DNA of 64,000 nucleotides from Cinclus cinclus (GCF_963662255.1 NC_085055.1:2232602-2296601), one strand, 5' to 3'; shown: positions 44,196-57,837, numbered from the stretch's first letter. The notes: generated from the letters alone by a model not told the origin. Numbers and translations are program-made.

Positions 44196-47100
44196 CCCTT
44201 TTCCAGTGGAAAGCAACAGGAGAAAGCAGATGAAAGTGTCAAACAGGAAAATATTTCAATTTGATTGCATTGCCCTTACAGTGGCAATGCATTTATATGT
44301 GCACAGTTAGAGGAAGGGCACTGCAGCTCCAGAGCGATTTTACTTTTGTAAAAATCTCCGTTTACTCCAATAGGAGGGAAATCCTGCACTGCTGCAGCTT
44401 TATGGAGTCGTGTCAATGTTGTTTGGGAATTTCTGAAGGAGTTGATTCCTGTGGAATTTGAATGCCTGAGTTTGTGTAGCTTTGGCAGCCACTCCTCAGA
44501 ATTCCAGAATTTTGCATTATAAAATAAATACGCACCTCCAGCTCTGCTCACCACATTTCTCCCAGCTCTCCCACAAGGAGACCTTTCCCCAGGTCTCTCA
44601 GACTTGCAGAAAACAGGATGGGTTTGGATGCAGAGGATCTGAGGTGTTGGTTCTGACAGGGAATGGGATTTGCCCCATCCTGGTCTGGAGTGTCTCCCTC
44701 AAACCTTCCATGGGGAGGCACCATAAGATTTTTTAACAGACCCAGCTTGGGAAATGGAGCTGTGAGGTCACCCTGGGATGTTTTTTTCCACCTCCCAAAC
44801 AAGAAAACAACTTCATTTTCTGCCACTTCAGCCCCAAATTTTACCCCGAAACCCCTGAGATCCCCTGGGGTCAAATCAGGTAACCAGGAAGCGGGGTGTC
44901 AAAAGTGCAGTGCAGAATTTCATGTGACTTTTAATTAATCTAATTAAAATTAATTGCTTCTGCTTCTTTGGAGAGTCTGGACCAGGATGAGGATTTTCAT
45001 CTTGCACATGCAGCCCTTCATCTGTGCTCGTGTGCTTTGAAGTGAGTTTTTCCAGCTCTGCCATCAGCTGAGAGGTCTGTATTAAGTAAGTGGAGAAGCT
45101 CTGCTTGTCTCTCACATCCCAGGATGTTTGGCTGGGTTTTAGCAACACAGCTTTAGTAGAAAATGATTCATTAAAGAGGAGATGCGATAAAAAAGGTAAA
45201 ACGTGCAAAAGCGCTCAGGTATTTTTACTTTCCTCTTGAATGACTGTTCTAATATGATCGTTGACTCTCTATTTTTCCCCCTATTAACAGTTTTTTTCTT
45301 AATTTTGAGTCAAATAGAGTGAAAACCCAATTCTGTTTAATTCTGTATCTCTATTTGTGTTTGAGTCTAAGTAAAACTCTGACTTATTTACAAACAGGGC
45401 TGCTCCAAAGGATTGACAGCTGCTCCAGTTCCCATTAAACTCTTTGGAAAAGCTCAATCCTGGCTGAGGACAGGACTGTCTGTGCTGGTGTCCATTAAAA
45501 ATCAGAGTTTTCTATGAGTTCCCCTGGGAGCTGTGCAGTTCCATGACCCAGGAGATGATTCCTGTCATACCTGGGCAATCTAAGGCACAATCCTGGCTTT
45601 GAAGGGGGATTATTGTCAGCCAGCTGCCCCAGAGTGCCTCTCACAGGATGGAATTATGTAAATAACATAATTTAACGGTGGATTAATAATCCACCATCCA
45701 CACGCCTTAATTATCATTGTTTCACCTTTTGATTATTGAAAGGTTTGATGACAAGATGCTCCTTAATATTTACACAAGTTAAAATTATTGGGATGAGACT
45801 AGAACACCATAAAGGAGACACAATAATTTAAAATATCCGTGTTGTTCTCGTTGCGCTTATTTGTTTTGTTTCATTATTTGGGTTATTACAAAAGGAGGGA
45901 AAAATAGAATCTGTTTTTAAAGGCATCTTCTTTAGCCAGCCAACATTTCACCCTCAGTGGTCCCGCAGTGAATGAATTATTGGGGATTTATGAACATATT
46001 AATCATCTCCATGGAAACAGTTTGCAATTTCACAGCGCAGGAGTTTGACTTCCCTGCATGACAGTGAATAAAAAGAAGGATCTGAAAAAGGGGAAGCTGA
46101 GGAGAGATGAAAACCCCTCCAAATTCAGACCCAAACTTAGCAGTAACTACTCCAGCTCTGGGAGAGGAATCAGCATTTCCAGTGATCCCAAGCCCTTTGG
46201 AATTTGCAGCCAGCTCAGGTCACGGATCCTTCAGAAGACTCAACGTGCCCTCCATGAAGGGCTTTGTGATGGGAATTAATTAATTTTTTTTCCCACTGCA
46301 ATGGTGTTATTTAAGGAATCAACTCTCTGGGAGGTGTTTGAAACTGGAGACCTCAGTAAACGAGAGAGATTTGCCCCTGAGGAAAGTGCTGGGTGTGAGG
46401 CTGAGCAGAAACGTGGATCAAGAACACAAATATCAGGGGTTTGGTGCCTTGGGATGGTTTCCCACCCGATTCTGCTTTTCCTGGGTTGAAGGGAATTGCT
46501 GGAAGGGGATTGGAGGAGTGGAGCAGTGGCTTGGTGATAAAAGGTGTCACCTGTAAGTGCAGTGTTCTTGTCACTCAGCTTTGTGATGAGGCAATGAAAG
46601 GAAAATGAGGGGAACAAAAACCTGACCAGGATGTGGAAAAAGCTCCCTGTGGATGCAGTAAGGTGGAAGGCAGTCCCTTGCTGGATTCTTTTTCATGGAA
46701 AATTTCCTCTAACAGCAAAACCACAGCTTTTATTTTTCTTCTGCATTTATTCCCCAACTGGGAGCTTTCAGGCACTGCACATGTAGAGAAAATTAGAAGA
46801 ATAAACTCTTTCCCAATACAATTTCCTTCCTTTAGGTGGCAAAAATTGTAAAATAGGAGTCTTCAAGTCCTGGTGGAGCAGCCTTTTAGCTTTGGAGGCT
46901 TCAAAGCAGAAGTTCATCTTGGGCCACGGCTGCTGGGCCCAGGGGAGTTTTCCTGGATGAACATCACAGCATCCAACTTCTCCCTCTGATGTTTAGAGAA
47001 ACATTTGCTCTTCCTGGTTTAAGTGGGGTTGGACCATCTGGTGGTATCACAAAAATCATCTCTGCCCCAGAAGAATTCCTAATAAATGGAGAGTTCTTCT

Positions 47101-48399
47101 GAAGAGGAAGAGAAGGGACAGACATGAAGTGTTTTGGGCAGGGGTGGACTGACTTTCCTTGGCCTGTCAGCTGCTGTCTGCAGCCTGGAGGATCAGCCCC
47201 TTGTCACCATGAATGAAGAATTTACTAATTATAAACAATGTAGGAGCTGGGGAAGAAAAAAAATAAAGTGCATTAATGTTACTCTGTATTTTGAATTTCT
47301 GAGGAATATTTGAGGACTTAATGAAGGCCCTTGGCTTAATGTTTCAAAGGTCACCAGCAACTTGGGAAATCTATTTTTTGGGAGTAACGTGCTAAAATCT
47401 CTTGCCCTGTGAACTTATTTCAGTAGAGCGGTATTTCTATACCATCTTTAATATATTTCTTCAAGCTGTCCAGTAACTGGATGTGTTGTGATGCTTTCCC
47501 CAGCGAGTGGTAATGGAGAAATATTTGGAAGTCCTTCTGATCCCACCTTTTGTTCAGGCAGATGTTCTACCTCAGTTTAGGCTGGGAGAGATAATCTGAA
47601 ATACACTTCACTTGCCAGCTTTGTGTAGCACTTTGGAGATTTGTGTGTCATGTTTTCAGTGTTTTAGCACGAGGAAATTCAACATGAAGTTAGGAGGACT
47701 TGGCCTGTATCAGACAGAGCAGCTGCTGTGGTGGAAGGCAGGCAGAGAGATGAGAGAAGAATTTTGCTGAGGTGAATGGTTAATATGCTTCTGTGATAAT
47801 AAGGGGCTTATTTATGCTGCATTAATATTTTGTACCACTGCTGTTTGCTTTAATGTTTAATCTCTGCTGAAAGCACTGAGAAACCCTTTTTAGCACAGTG
47901 GTTTTTGCTGTGCTGGGAGGGACAGGGCAGGTTTTCCTGAGCCTGGAGAACTCGGTGAGAGCTTTGGGGCTGGGGTTTGGCACCTTCTGTGCAGCCCTGC
48001 TGTGGCTCCTGGGCATTGCTGGAGCCTCATCCCGGCTCCTCTGCACCAGGAGCAGCTCCTGGGATCACGCGGGGGAGCAGGAGCACGTCTCACACCGAGT
48101 CATTAATTAGTCACGGGCTTGGGGATGGGCTGTGCTGCCAGGCTGGCTCCTATGGAAGGGTGCCCTCTGCTCCGAGTGCTGGGAGAGAGGGAAAAGCCCT
48201 TGGATCACGGGGGTGCAGCTGGGGCTGCTGCCCAGGGAGCAGGAGGGAGCCGGGATGGGCTGGAGTCTGCAGCCTTTGTGCTGGAATCCCAGCCCTGTGC
48301 CTGCAGGGTTTTCGGGATCACTTCAGCTCCTCATGCTGGAATCCCAATTTAGTTTTTGCAGGGTTTTTGGGATCACTTCTGCCCAGTTCTGTCAGTGCT
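44196..48399. other. Unique non-coding DNA
   Basis: From about 45620 to 46060 the sequence is AT-rich and non-repetitive with TAATTA/ATTATC cores and a perfect-arm palindrome (listed separately). Open frames at 46276-46617, 47977-48555 and others are unsupported. The last of these runs into the CR1 at 48400. Confidence 0.4.
45677..45695. promoter_or_regulatory. GGATTA/TAATCC palindrome (K50 homeodomain-type)
   Basis: GGTGGATTAATAATCCACC has two perfect 9-base inverted arms around a single A. Each arm contains GGATTA/TAATCC, the core bound by K50 homeodomain proteins (OTX, PITX, GSC, CRX). It sits in AT-rich unique sequence with TTAATTATC 20 bases to the right. Motif match only; occupancy is not known. 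Confidence 0.3.
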
Positions 48400-48985
48400 G
48401 GGGCAGAGTGGCTGCAGCAGCCCAGTGGACGGGGACCTGAAGCAGCTGAATGTGCCCAGGTGGCCACAAAGGCCGGTGGCCCCTGGCCTGGACCAACACC
48501 AGTGTGGGCAGCAGGAGCAGGGAAGGGTTTGTCCCCCTGTGCTCAGCACGGGTGAGACCCCACCGCAATTCCTGTGTCCAGTCCTGGGCACATCACTGCA
48601 GGGAGGACTTTGAGGGACTGGAGGGTGTGCAGGGAATGGGCTGGAACAGCAGGACAGGCTGAGGGAGCTGGGAAAGGGAATCAGCCTGGAGAAAAGGGGG
48701 ATCAGGGGGTCCTTGTGGCTCTGCACAGCTCCCTGACAGGAGGGGACAGCCGGGGGGATTTGGGATCTGCTCCCAGGGAACAGGGACAGGAGCAGAGGGA
48801 ACGGCCTCAGGCTGGACCAGTGCAGGCTCAGGGTGGACACCAGCAGGAATTTCTCCATGGAAAGGGTGAAAAAAACATTGGAAGGGGCTCCCAGGGAGGT
48901 TTGGAGTGCCCATCCCTGGAGGGACTGGACTGGGGGACAAGGTGGGATCAGCCCCAGGTCAGACTCGATGGTGGGAATGGGAAAG
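48400..48985 (+). mobile_element. Longest CR1 LINE copy, about 585 bp
   Basis: TGTGCCCAGGTGGCCACAAA, GTGTGGGCAGCAGGAGCAGG, CAATTCCTGTGTCCAGTCCT, CAGGACAGGCTGAGGGAGCT, CAGGAATTTCTCCATGGAAA, CAGGGAGGTTTGGAGTGCCC, GGGACTGGACTGGGGGACAA. Translation in shifting frames shows SRSREGFVPLCSA, RPHRNSCVQSW and similar, the C-terminal part of CR1 ORF2 (reverse-transcriptase polyprotein). Frameshifts and stops make it non-functional. The exact left end is uncertain by about 40 bases. Confidence 0.93.
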
Positions 48986-50979
48986 CTGTGACTGTGTCAT
49001 TTTTCTTGGAGTAGCATCCTTCTTTCGCACTTCGATTACTCTGGTTGTGGTTTTCTCAAATATTTACATTTTAATCAAATCTTCCCTGTATTTTTGGCTT
49101 CCACTTCAGAACTCTGAGGCTGGTTAGGTTTTGTGAAGCACCTGTAATAATTTGGTTACTGATAATCCTCACAGAATGAAATCAACCTTGCAGAAACGTT
49201 TATTGACAGAAATCCCTCTCCTTTCATCACTGACTGTGTTTCCAGGGCTGCTTTTCCTCTGTGTTTCCCTATTTTGACAGGACTGAGCAAAAAATTCGTG
49301 TGTTGAACTACATTTAGTAAATTTACAGTCAATACAAACTCGTCTTTTTTAAGAGACACTCCTTTTTCCTTGCTTTAACTGTGTTAAACTCTGCACATTT
49401 ACCCGTATTGAACCTCAGTGTCTGCTTCCCTTGCCAAAAGGACTTTGCATTCCTTGACAGGGCTCAAATATTTGTTCTTTAGGAATTAGGTGGACTTCAT
49501 TTGGACTTGCCATTTAGTTTGTAATACCAAGAGAACTCGATTTTGAAGACTAATCAGGCAGTTGTGTATTTAGTTCGGCCTTGGCCCTGCAGCTGTTGGG
49601 CACTGATGATCCCTTGAGGCACAGATGGGATCTTTCCTCTAAGGAAAATAGGAAAAAAACCCCCAAAAAACAGTTATTCTTTCTGGGGTATTGAATCTCT
49701 AAAAAAGCCTCAATTTTTTGGGGTCTATTGGCACAGATTTCTTTTAGGAGCTGGGAATAAAGGAAAAGCTACCACAGGACAGAGAGGAAGTTGGAAAAGC
49801 TTGTCAAGAGCATCGTTTCTCCTTTATATTCTTTAAAAGTCTTCTGATCAGGATTTAAGGTGGCATCTGAAAAAGAATGTGATTAAAATCTAACAACGTT
49901 GTTAAAAAGCAGTTTGCACCTGGTATTTAAAGGAAAAAGAAGAGAGTTTGGGATTAAGAAGATCAGGGAGCAGTAAACCCAGGAAGAATCGTGGTTTTGG
50001 GTGCTTTTACAGCAAATCCCAGGATGGAAGGGCTGGAAGGGTTCCCCTGCTCCCACGTCCCTGCTCCGGCAGGGCAATGGTGCAGGATTGTGTCCAGAGG
50101 GCTGGGGAATATCCCCGAGAGGGAAATCCATGAACCGGAGCCTTAAACGAGCTGGCAAAACTCTGAACCAGAGCAAGCTGAGGCATGGGATGTGTCCTGC
50201 AAATCTGGGAGTTCAGACCTGCCAGAACCACAGACAGCGAAGTTAATTACCCCAGAAACCATTAAATTTCCTCAGAGAAGGGTGAAGAGAACCTTCAGCC
50301 TCCCTGTGATTTAAGCCTCGTGCTCAGAGCCCTTCGTCATGAGCTGCTCCTGAATGTCTGCTCAAGAGGGGTGAAGTAGTTGGGTATTTTTAGCTCTTTT
50401 CCATGCCTGTGGTTTTTATATGCTAATCTGTTTGTTTCTTTCCAGCCTTTGGAATATTCATTCCACAACATCTAAAATTTGACACCTGCTGTAGCTTGTA
50501 TTATCACTTTCACCCTCAGAAACCCAGAAATTATTAAGGTGGAGTAATTGCTATCCTATTATATAATAACTACTTTAATCCAGCAATCATAACGTGATTT
50601 GAAATGAACCCTTTTGTGCCATTGATTTTGGAATAATTACTGTTATATTGTACTTCTGCAAGAGTTATTCTCAGTTAACCACTTGAAAATAATATGCTCT
50701 ACTTATTGAAAAAAATAAATCTGATTATCCCCCAAAGCTCGATGTTCTTTCTACATCTGTGCCTCAATTGTCTGCTGGTGACCTGAGATGCTCAAACAGG
50801 CTCCTTTCTGTAACTACTCCAGGAAATATCCATGGACCAAATATCTCCTTCCAAGCAGCCTTTTTTAGTGGAGGCTTTTCCCTCTGAACCAGGGATGTGG
50901 TCACTGCTCAGCCCTGGTGGTCTTGTGAGTTGTTTAGTCAGGAAAGAGTGACAAAGACTCAAGGAAAATACAGGGGTTT

Positions 50980-50995
50980 CCCCCCCCCCCCCCCC
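50980..50995. repeat. C16 homopolymer
   Basis: Sixteen consecutive C. The opposite strand is a G16 run able to form stacked G-quartets; also an assembly risk. Confidence 0.95.
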
Positions 50996-53630
50996 TTCCT
51001 GCCCCCCAAAATCTGATTTTCATTTGTCTCTCTATATACATAAAAAATTGTAATAAAGCCATCAAATTTGCTCAAATGAGGTTTTGTCCCTTCGAAGCAA
51101 GGCTGATCTGGGAGGAGGTGTTGTCCATACTTGAGGGTATGAAGAAAAATATCCTGTGGTTCTTGGTTATCCATGGGATGATTCTCATTTTTGGTGTTTT
51201 GTCCTTCTGAGCTTCTAAATTCTTGCTGGGACACAGTTTTTTCAATAGGGAAATCATGGAAAATTGCACATTCTCAGCTTTTTCTGATTTCATGGAAGCT
51301 CTGGTGTGGCCTCTTCCCTCCTGTGTTGCAGAATGGAGAGGAGGGAAGATGTTTGAGCATTTATTTCCTTTGTATCTTTGCTTGCTGGGAGAGCAGGGAT
51401 GAGTCTGGCTCCTTTAGTTATTGACAAACCTTTGTTGAAGAGATCAGAGGTGTGACATTCTCTGTCTCTGTTGAGGAAACACTGATAAATTAAAAAAAAA
51501 ATCAGAGTGGAAACAATGACAAAACTCTGATATTTTCCTGAAACACGCATTTATTTGGGGCTAATACCCAGAATGAGCGAATTGCTTTGTGTGGTGGAAG
51601 ATCCAAAATAAAATCCCAGCTGTTCTTTATGAGTCACCCTTGTAGTGGCCACAGAAGAGATTTGTTAAAAAGAGATTTGAGCTTTCCAGCTTTGCTTCTA
51701 CGTGGACAGGATTGTCACATCTTTTCAAGACTGCTCTTTTCAGTGAGCCCCAGAATATGGGTCAGCAAACTTGAGAGCACATGAGCAGGCTGATAAAACA
51801 GAAGTGAAAGACTCACTAATGTGTCAAGTATTGATGTTGCTGCAAGCTTTCCCTTGTCTCCCACTCGGTGAGTAAATAATTCACCAAACTCCTGTTAGTC
51901 CTCGTCGTGATACTGAAGGATTTTTTTCATTAATTTATGAATTTCACCTGGGAGGAGCTTCCAATGATTTCAGAGCTGTGTGTGTTCCCTGGGTCTGTCC
52001 AGCTTTGCAGAAGTTGTTTCCCTCACTTTTTTCAAGGTGTGCAGCTCTGCTGTTGGATCTTCCTGAAAGGTCAGGCTGGAAATTCCAGTGACTGAGCACA
52101 GTGCAGCATATTTTAAGTACAGCTCCAATTGTTATTGAAATGGAAGGTGAATCATGATGGGAAGTGCCAGGGAAATGCTGATGGACTCCTCTCACTTGTG
52201 CTTTTCCTCCTGCGTGCAACAAAGAGCAGGGATATTAATCTCATCCAAACCCACAGTTCTTTTATATCCCACACCTTCACCCTTATGGCTGCAGCACTGG
52301 GGTGATGTTTGCAGGAGGTTCTCCCATTCAGTTCCCCTATTAATTTGGGATCCATGGAGTGCTGACATTCCCACCCAGCCCGCGAGAAGTTCACAGTGGC
52401 TGCTCTTTCTCTGTGGCTCTGTCCCTCTGGAATGTGGTCAGTGGCACGGAGGGAGGTCCAAAGGCCTTTCCATGTTTGTCCTGTTTGTCCCTGCGTGGCC
52501 CAGCTCGCTGCCAGAGGCAGGCAGGGTATTTATAGCTGGGATATTTGATGTCCGTGTCGCCTTCCCGAGGCCATGTCTGATTCCTTCGGGTTCATGAGAC
52601 TTCTCCTGGTTTTTGTGCTGCAGGCCCTGAGTCAGTGCCAGCCTTCCCTTGGTGTTTGCAGTGGATTTTCCTTTAAAATATGCATTGCCCTTTGGATTTT
52701 GTATAGGATCAGCACCTTCTGTGTCTGGCGCCCTAAGAGCCCTGAGGAAGTTTAAGGAATGTCTCCTTTTGGATCATCATTCCCTTGCTTCTTTCCCAAA
52801 GCCCTTCCATTGAATTAAGCATGGAATTATTTATAGCAGCCCTTTGGAGCCAGGGCAGCCTCCAAGTGCTCAGGAACTTTTGCAGAGCTGCTGGGAATCT
52901 GTGTTGTGGGAATTCCCTGGAATTGGGAGAGGTGGGAAGCGCAGGGGTATCTGTCCTTCAGGGCTTCCCTGGAGCCCAACCCTGGCATGGAGGTAACCCC
53001 TCTTTGGCATGTCCTCACTGAGCCTTCCTGCTGGATTTTCTGCTTTTCCAAAGGAAACAGCTGAAAATTTCCTCATGGAAATTTCTTGGGTTTCAGGGCT
53101 TTTTTTTTTTTCCCCCTAAAAAAATACATCCATGAAGTGAAAGTGCTTGGGCCAAAGGGGTTTATTGGTGTTCAATTTCAAATTTAATTTAAAAACATGT
53201 TTGTTCAGTCTTCACATGAAGACAATGAATTCAAACTTCAGTGCACACTCTGGAAGTCAAGGATTTCATCCTGTTTTCCTTTTGTTATACTCCCCACTAA
53301 TTTCCTTGACTTTAATCATCATTTCAGTCCTTTCCTTGGGTTTTTTTTTTCACTTGTTAGGAAAAGGAGAAAACCCGCTTTCCATTATTCTGTTGATTCC
53401 TGTAAACTGTGGGAAATAGGCCTTAGGGTAAATAATTTCTTCTTTTTCCATGGACAAATAGGAGGAGCTTGATGTGATCGGGGTTTTGATATTCCCTTTT
53501 GCTTTATTTTCTTTTTTACCTTATCCTGATGCTTCCTTTCTCTTTGGAATTTTTTGTGTTAGTGCCAACATCTTTAGGCCCAAGTTTAACAAAAATTACC
53601 TGTTAATTTGGTAACGGAGACAAAGACCCA

Positions 53631-53690
53631 CTGATCTTCCCTGGTCACCAACTTCGATGGAAGGAGCTGTTGGTGACCAGGGAGGATCAG
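53631..53690. other. 22-bp stem hairpin, 16-nt loop
   Basis: Left arm 53631-53652 (CTGATCTTCCCTGGTCACCA then AC) and right arm 53669-53690 (GTTGGTGACCAGGGAGGATC then AG) are inverted complements at 21 of 22 positions. The exception is a T opposite G, a G-U pair if transcribed on the plus strand. The loop, 53653-53668, is TTCGATGGAAGGAGCT. Such a stem could be a small RNA hairpin, a remnant of a foldback element or an inverted duplication. No terminal target duplication was found. Confidence 0.6.
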
Positions 53691-54489
53691 GGCAGTGGGA
53701 ATTTTTGGCCAAGGCAGGTTCTCCCACGCCATCTCCACCTTGGAAATGCACTGGTTTCCTCATCCCAAATCCCGGAATTCCATTCATCAGCCTCCTGTAC
53801 CTTGCCCAAATTTGTTCTCCAGCAGTGCCCAGAAGCCTCTATGGGATAATCACGTTCAAAATTCATAGCTTTGTATTTTTAACTCCAACCCTAAAATGCT
53901 GAGACAGCTCAATGTGTCCAGAGCCACTTTCTGAATCCCAATCATTCCAACATCTGACCCACGACTTGGTCAGCATTTCTCTCTCCAATGTCTTTGCAAG
54001 GAAAAGTTGTCTCTAACACTATTTTAGGCAACGTTTACAAGGTTTCATGATTAAAAATGCATTTTTATGCTGTTTCCAAAACACCACTTTCATTTTATTG
54101 CTAAAGTGGTGTAAATTCCATGGCGAGCACTCTATGAAATGCTATTTATAGGAGAAATAAATGTAGCTGCAGCCCTGTGCTGGGGTTTGCTGGCTCAAGA
54201 TGAGCTGTATTTTATACCTGGCAATTATGAACAGAAAAGCAAGAGGGGAAAAAAAAGCTGTTTGAAATGATTGTGGGGTTTGTGTGACCCAGTGGAACAT
54301 CAAACAGCGGCTGGTGAGACCCTCCAGGAGGATCTGAACTGAAAAATCAGGGCGGCAGTGACAAATTGTCCTTCTCTGCTGCCTCTGGAATTCAGCGAGC
54401 CATTATTGCTGGAATGGGGATTCCAGGGGATGCAGCAACTGCTGCCTTTGCTGGGAATGTGGGCTTGGAGAGAATTCCTGGAATGACTT

Positions 54490-54755
54490 GGGATGTCGAG
54501 CTCTGAGTCAAGTTTCCACCTCGCTCCTGTCCCCTGAGCACGTGAGGAGAGGAAACAGCCTCAGCCTGCACCAGATGAGATCGGATAGAAGGAAAAATTC
54601 CTCTTGTCCAGCCCTGGCACAGCTGCCCAGGGCAGTGGTGGAATCCCCATCCCTGCAGGGGCTGAAAAGCCACCAGGATGTGGCACTTGGGGACAGGGGT
54701 CGGTGTTTGGACTCGGTGATCAGGGAGGGCTCTTCCCACCCACATGATTCCATGA
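54490..54755 (+). mobile_element. CR1 LINE fragment, about 265 bp
   Basis: GAGCACGTGAGGAGAGGAAA, CAGCCTCAGCCTGCACCAGA, AGCTGCCCAGGGCAGTGGTG, GAATCCCCATCCCTGCAGGG, AAGCCACCAGGATGTGGCAC and TGATTCCATGATT at the end. The translation LPRAVVESPSLQGLK matches the CR1 ORF2 C-terminal words. Plus strand, with 3' terminus. Left boundary approximate. Confidence 0.93.
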
Positions 54756-57700
54756 TTTCCTCAGCAAACCAGAATTTTGCTCCATTAGTGAAAGAACACT
54801 AATTCCAGCAGGAATATTCTCAGGTCTGGGCTGCAGGAGATAAAACACTTCTGTCCCAAGGGAATATTTTATTTCCTTCCACCTTAGGCTCAGAATTTGG
54901 TGCTGTACCAAAGCCTTTGGCACTTAGTGACAATTTCCCTCTATAATTTATAGGATTTTTTTTTAATATATGGAAACAAATCCCATCTTCTTCATGTCTT
55001 CAGTGAAACCACACAACATCCAGAGCTTTGGAGAGCTATTTAAAGTGAGAGTAGGTTTGAGAGTTACTGGGATTGGATTGTAATCCAAATCATTGGATTT
55101 GTATGGTTTAATAGAGGTTACGAAAGACAATAACTTAATTTTGGGTGATTTCTTGCAAATCTTAAGATGATAATTTGAATAAGCTGCTCTCCCTGTGCAG
55201 AGCTGCTGATTTCCCTGGCAAGGGCAGGACTCCACATCTGCCAAGCAAAATCCAATGGGAATGAGGCATTTTCCAGCTGGTGAGGAGTCAGTGCTGTCCC
55301 AGGGTGTGCTGGGGATGAGTGGGGACTCGGGGTCACTTTGCTGGCCCAGGTAGCCTGATTTTGTCAATTAGTTAAGGCTTAATTCAATGGTATTAGTTGG
55401 GTTTGTGTTGTTGTCTTTTGGAAATTAATGGTTGTAGAGTAGATGTATAAATAAATTACAGGCAGTATTTTGCACCTTATCCTCAATTAAAAAAATTGGG
55501 AAAACCTACAAAAAAATCCCTTAGTACACCCAAGGAACACTTTCATTTAAAACACTGAACACTTTAAAACACTGAACACTGTTTTTAATTTAAAAATTAT
55601 TTTCCTCTTATTCTTGCTCTGTTAATATGGTTTTTATGATGAGACTGTAGAACCTCTGCCCTTGGGAGATAAAGGAAAACAAAGGTTTGGCAATGTGGGA
55701 AGTGTGTGGGGAGCCAGTCCTGTCCCAGGAACGGCACTCAGCTCTCTGAGGAGTTCCAGGTTTTATTTTAATGTGCAAAATGTGACATCGTGTGTGGAGG
55801 AAGGTTCTAAAAGCAAATTAAATTATGGCAGCTGCTTTTGTAGTCACTTAATGCACGAGGTAACTATTTTTATGTCTTGTTGAAGGAAAGGAACCCATTG
55901 AAATACAATTTTCTCTTTTTTTTCCCTCAAAATAGAAGTCTTTAATCCATTGGCAGATTTGTTGTAAAAAAAAGGGAAAGCCATGCTCTAAAGAGAGCCT
56001 CTGTTCCTGGGGACTGGAGGTCAGGTGTGGAAAAGTCCCTCTGGAGAGGATGGGTGAGAAACTTCCGTGGAAGTCAGGCAGCAACAACTTCAGGCCAATA
56101 AATCCCCTCTTAAACTCCCCAAACTCACCTGTCAAACCCTTGAACTTAATTTTTTTGAATGCATGTTTAATGCAAAAATAAATCTCTCTTCAGAGAGTAG
56201 CAAACTTGCCAGACTGAGTTAGGCACATGCGGCTGGGCCAGACTGGTTGAATATTTAATAAGCTGGCACTAGAATTTTGGTCTTGCTTGATTTTTTTATT
56301 TTTAATTTTATCTTTTCCTGCTATTAAAAAACCCCCAAACCCACATCCCATTGTTTGAGGAAAGAGGAGAATTGAGGATCGAGTACTTTGCAAATCTTCA
56401 TCTTCTTCTCAGTGTCTTAAACATGTTTTAGGATTGCCTGTGCTGAAAAGGAAGTTGATGTCAGAAATTTGTTAAAACTTCTCTCAGCTGCTCAAAACAG
56501 GAACAGTCTTTGATAGAATTTTGAGGGACATCTGTTATCCGTTATTTGGTCCCTGACAAAACTGATTTTTTTTTTAATTTTTTTTTTTTTTTTTAATTTT
56601 TGGGATCCTGATGAATCACAAATTATGCTGCCGTCAAATTGAGCTGTTTTAGTACAAAAAGAAAACCCGTTAGAAGGGAATGCAGCCACTGGGGCTGATG
56701 AGTGGGAAATGGAGACATTGGACAGATCTGGGATTTTTCAGATAAAAAAAATAAATGCAGTTGTGGCATCTGAGGGGAGAAGCCAATGGTTATTTACTGC
56801 TGGCCTGGATTTATCTGGGGCGTTTCCCTGTGAATTGGGCTCGACACATTTGTTATTTTTAAGGAACTCCTAGGGCTTTTGGGATGTGGAGGATGATCAA
56901 ATTAAAAGTGAGGTTGTGACATAAAGTGAATAAATGTTAGGATTGGGTGACATAGCCATAAATAAGTGCTGGTAATTCCTCCTGCCATGATCTTTACAGA
57001 TATTTTACCCAGCTCTCCTGAGAAGCTGTTACGAGTTCCCTGGGGTGTGGTTCACTGCAGGCTGTGAAGAGGTTTCCCTTTTTTTATTCTGCCATTTATA
57101 TTTATTGGATTTCTGGGGTTTTCTGATTTTACACAGAAGAGGAAAATACACAGAATACTTGGTTTGGAAACGCTGCTGAGGTGCATAGTGTGGCCTCAAC
57201 GTGCGGCAGAGGGATTAACTTTTAATCACAGGGTTTGTTGGATCCCAGAAATCTGTGATTTTTGGGATTTTTGACATTGAACCCCAGGAGAACATTGCTT
57301 TGGACCTGAGCCTTGGAGAAAGATCCCAAATGTGAGTGATGGAGTTAAAATCACGGGCGTGCAGTTGAACAGAAGTTTGTGATTTCACATGGTGAAGGGT
57401 TTGGAGTTTGGGTTTTTAGGATATAGTAATAGGTGTGGGACAAGATGGGGGATTTTGGGCATTGTCTCCTTTCTGTGTTCTTCCTTCTCCTCATGGTTTG
57501 AGGCAGTGGTTTTTGGTTGGACAGTGAGTGCTGCACTGCGGGTCACAGGAGTTTGGTTATTGGGTCAAAAGTGGAAATAATCCAGGTGTTAATTCTCTGT
57601 TGCACTGATTAGCTTTAAAAGACCTCGTAACCAGCTCGGTTCAGCTCCATTTTGCTCACTTTTAGCTGCAGAACTCTCTGTTCTTTAGATAAGATTTGAT

Positions 57701-57837
57701 AAACAACCAACCCCGACAGGAGAAAATTCACCTCCTTGGTGTTTTGAATCCTGGCTCTGAGTGAAGGCAGAAGAAAATGAAGACAAGGCACTAATTAAAG
57801 TGGTGCAGTTACCACATTGACAAGGGTTGGGTATGAG
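54756..57837. other. Unique non-coding DNA
   Basis: Contains a two-copy 17-bp tandem (TTTAAAACACTGAACAC) at about 55546-55579 and a T-rich block at 56566-56599. No transposon or exon recognised. The minus frame 54963-55367 (134 codons) has no motif. Confidence 0.4.

Larger units (their letters stand above)
48986..54489. other. Unique non-coding DNA
   Basis: No gene established. A C16 run lies at 50980-50995. A 60-codon frame at 52573-52755 begins with a hydrophobic, signal-peptide-like stretch (FMRLLLVFVLQAL) but has no further support. The hairpin at 53631-53690 is listed separately. AT-rich, conserved-looking DNA occurs at about 50400-50740. Confidence 0.4.

Noticed and set aside
47977..48555. 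192-codon open frame
   Set aside because: Its second half lies within the plus-strand CR1 at 48400, and the first half is GC-rich sequence without motif.
52573..52755. Short secreted-protein gene with a signal-peptide-like start
   Set aside because: The hydrophobic start is not followed by a cleavage motif or domain. A pyrimidine tract ending in CTGCAG inside the frame explains the hydrophobic codons.
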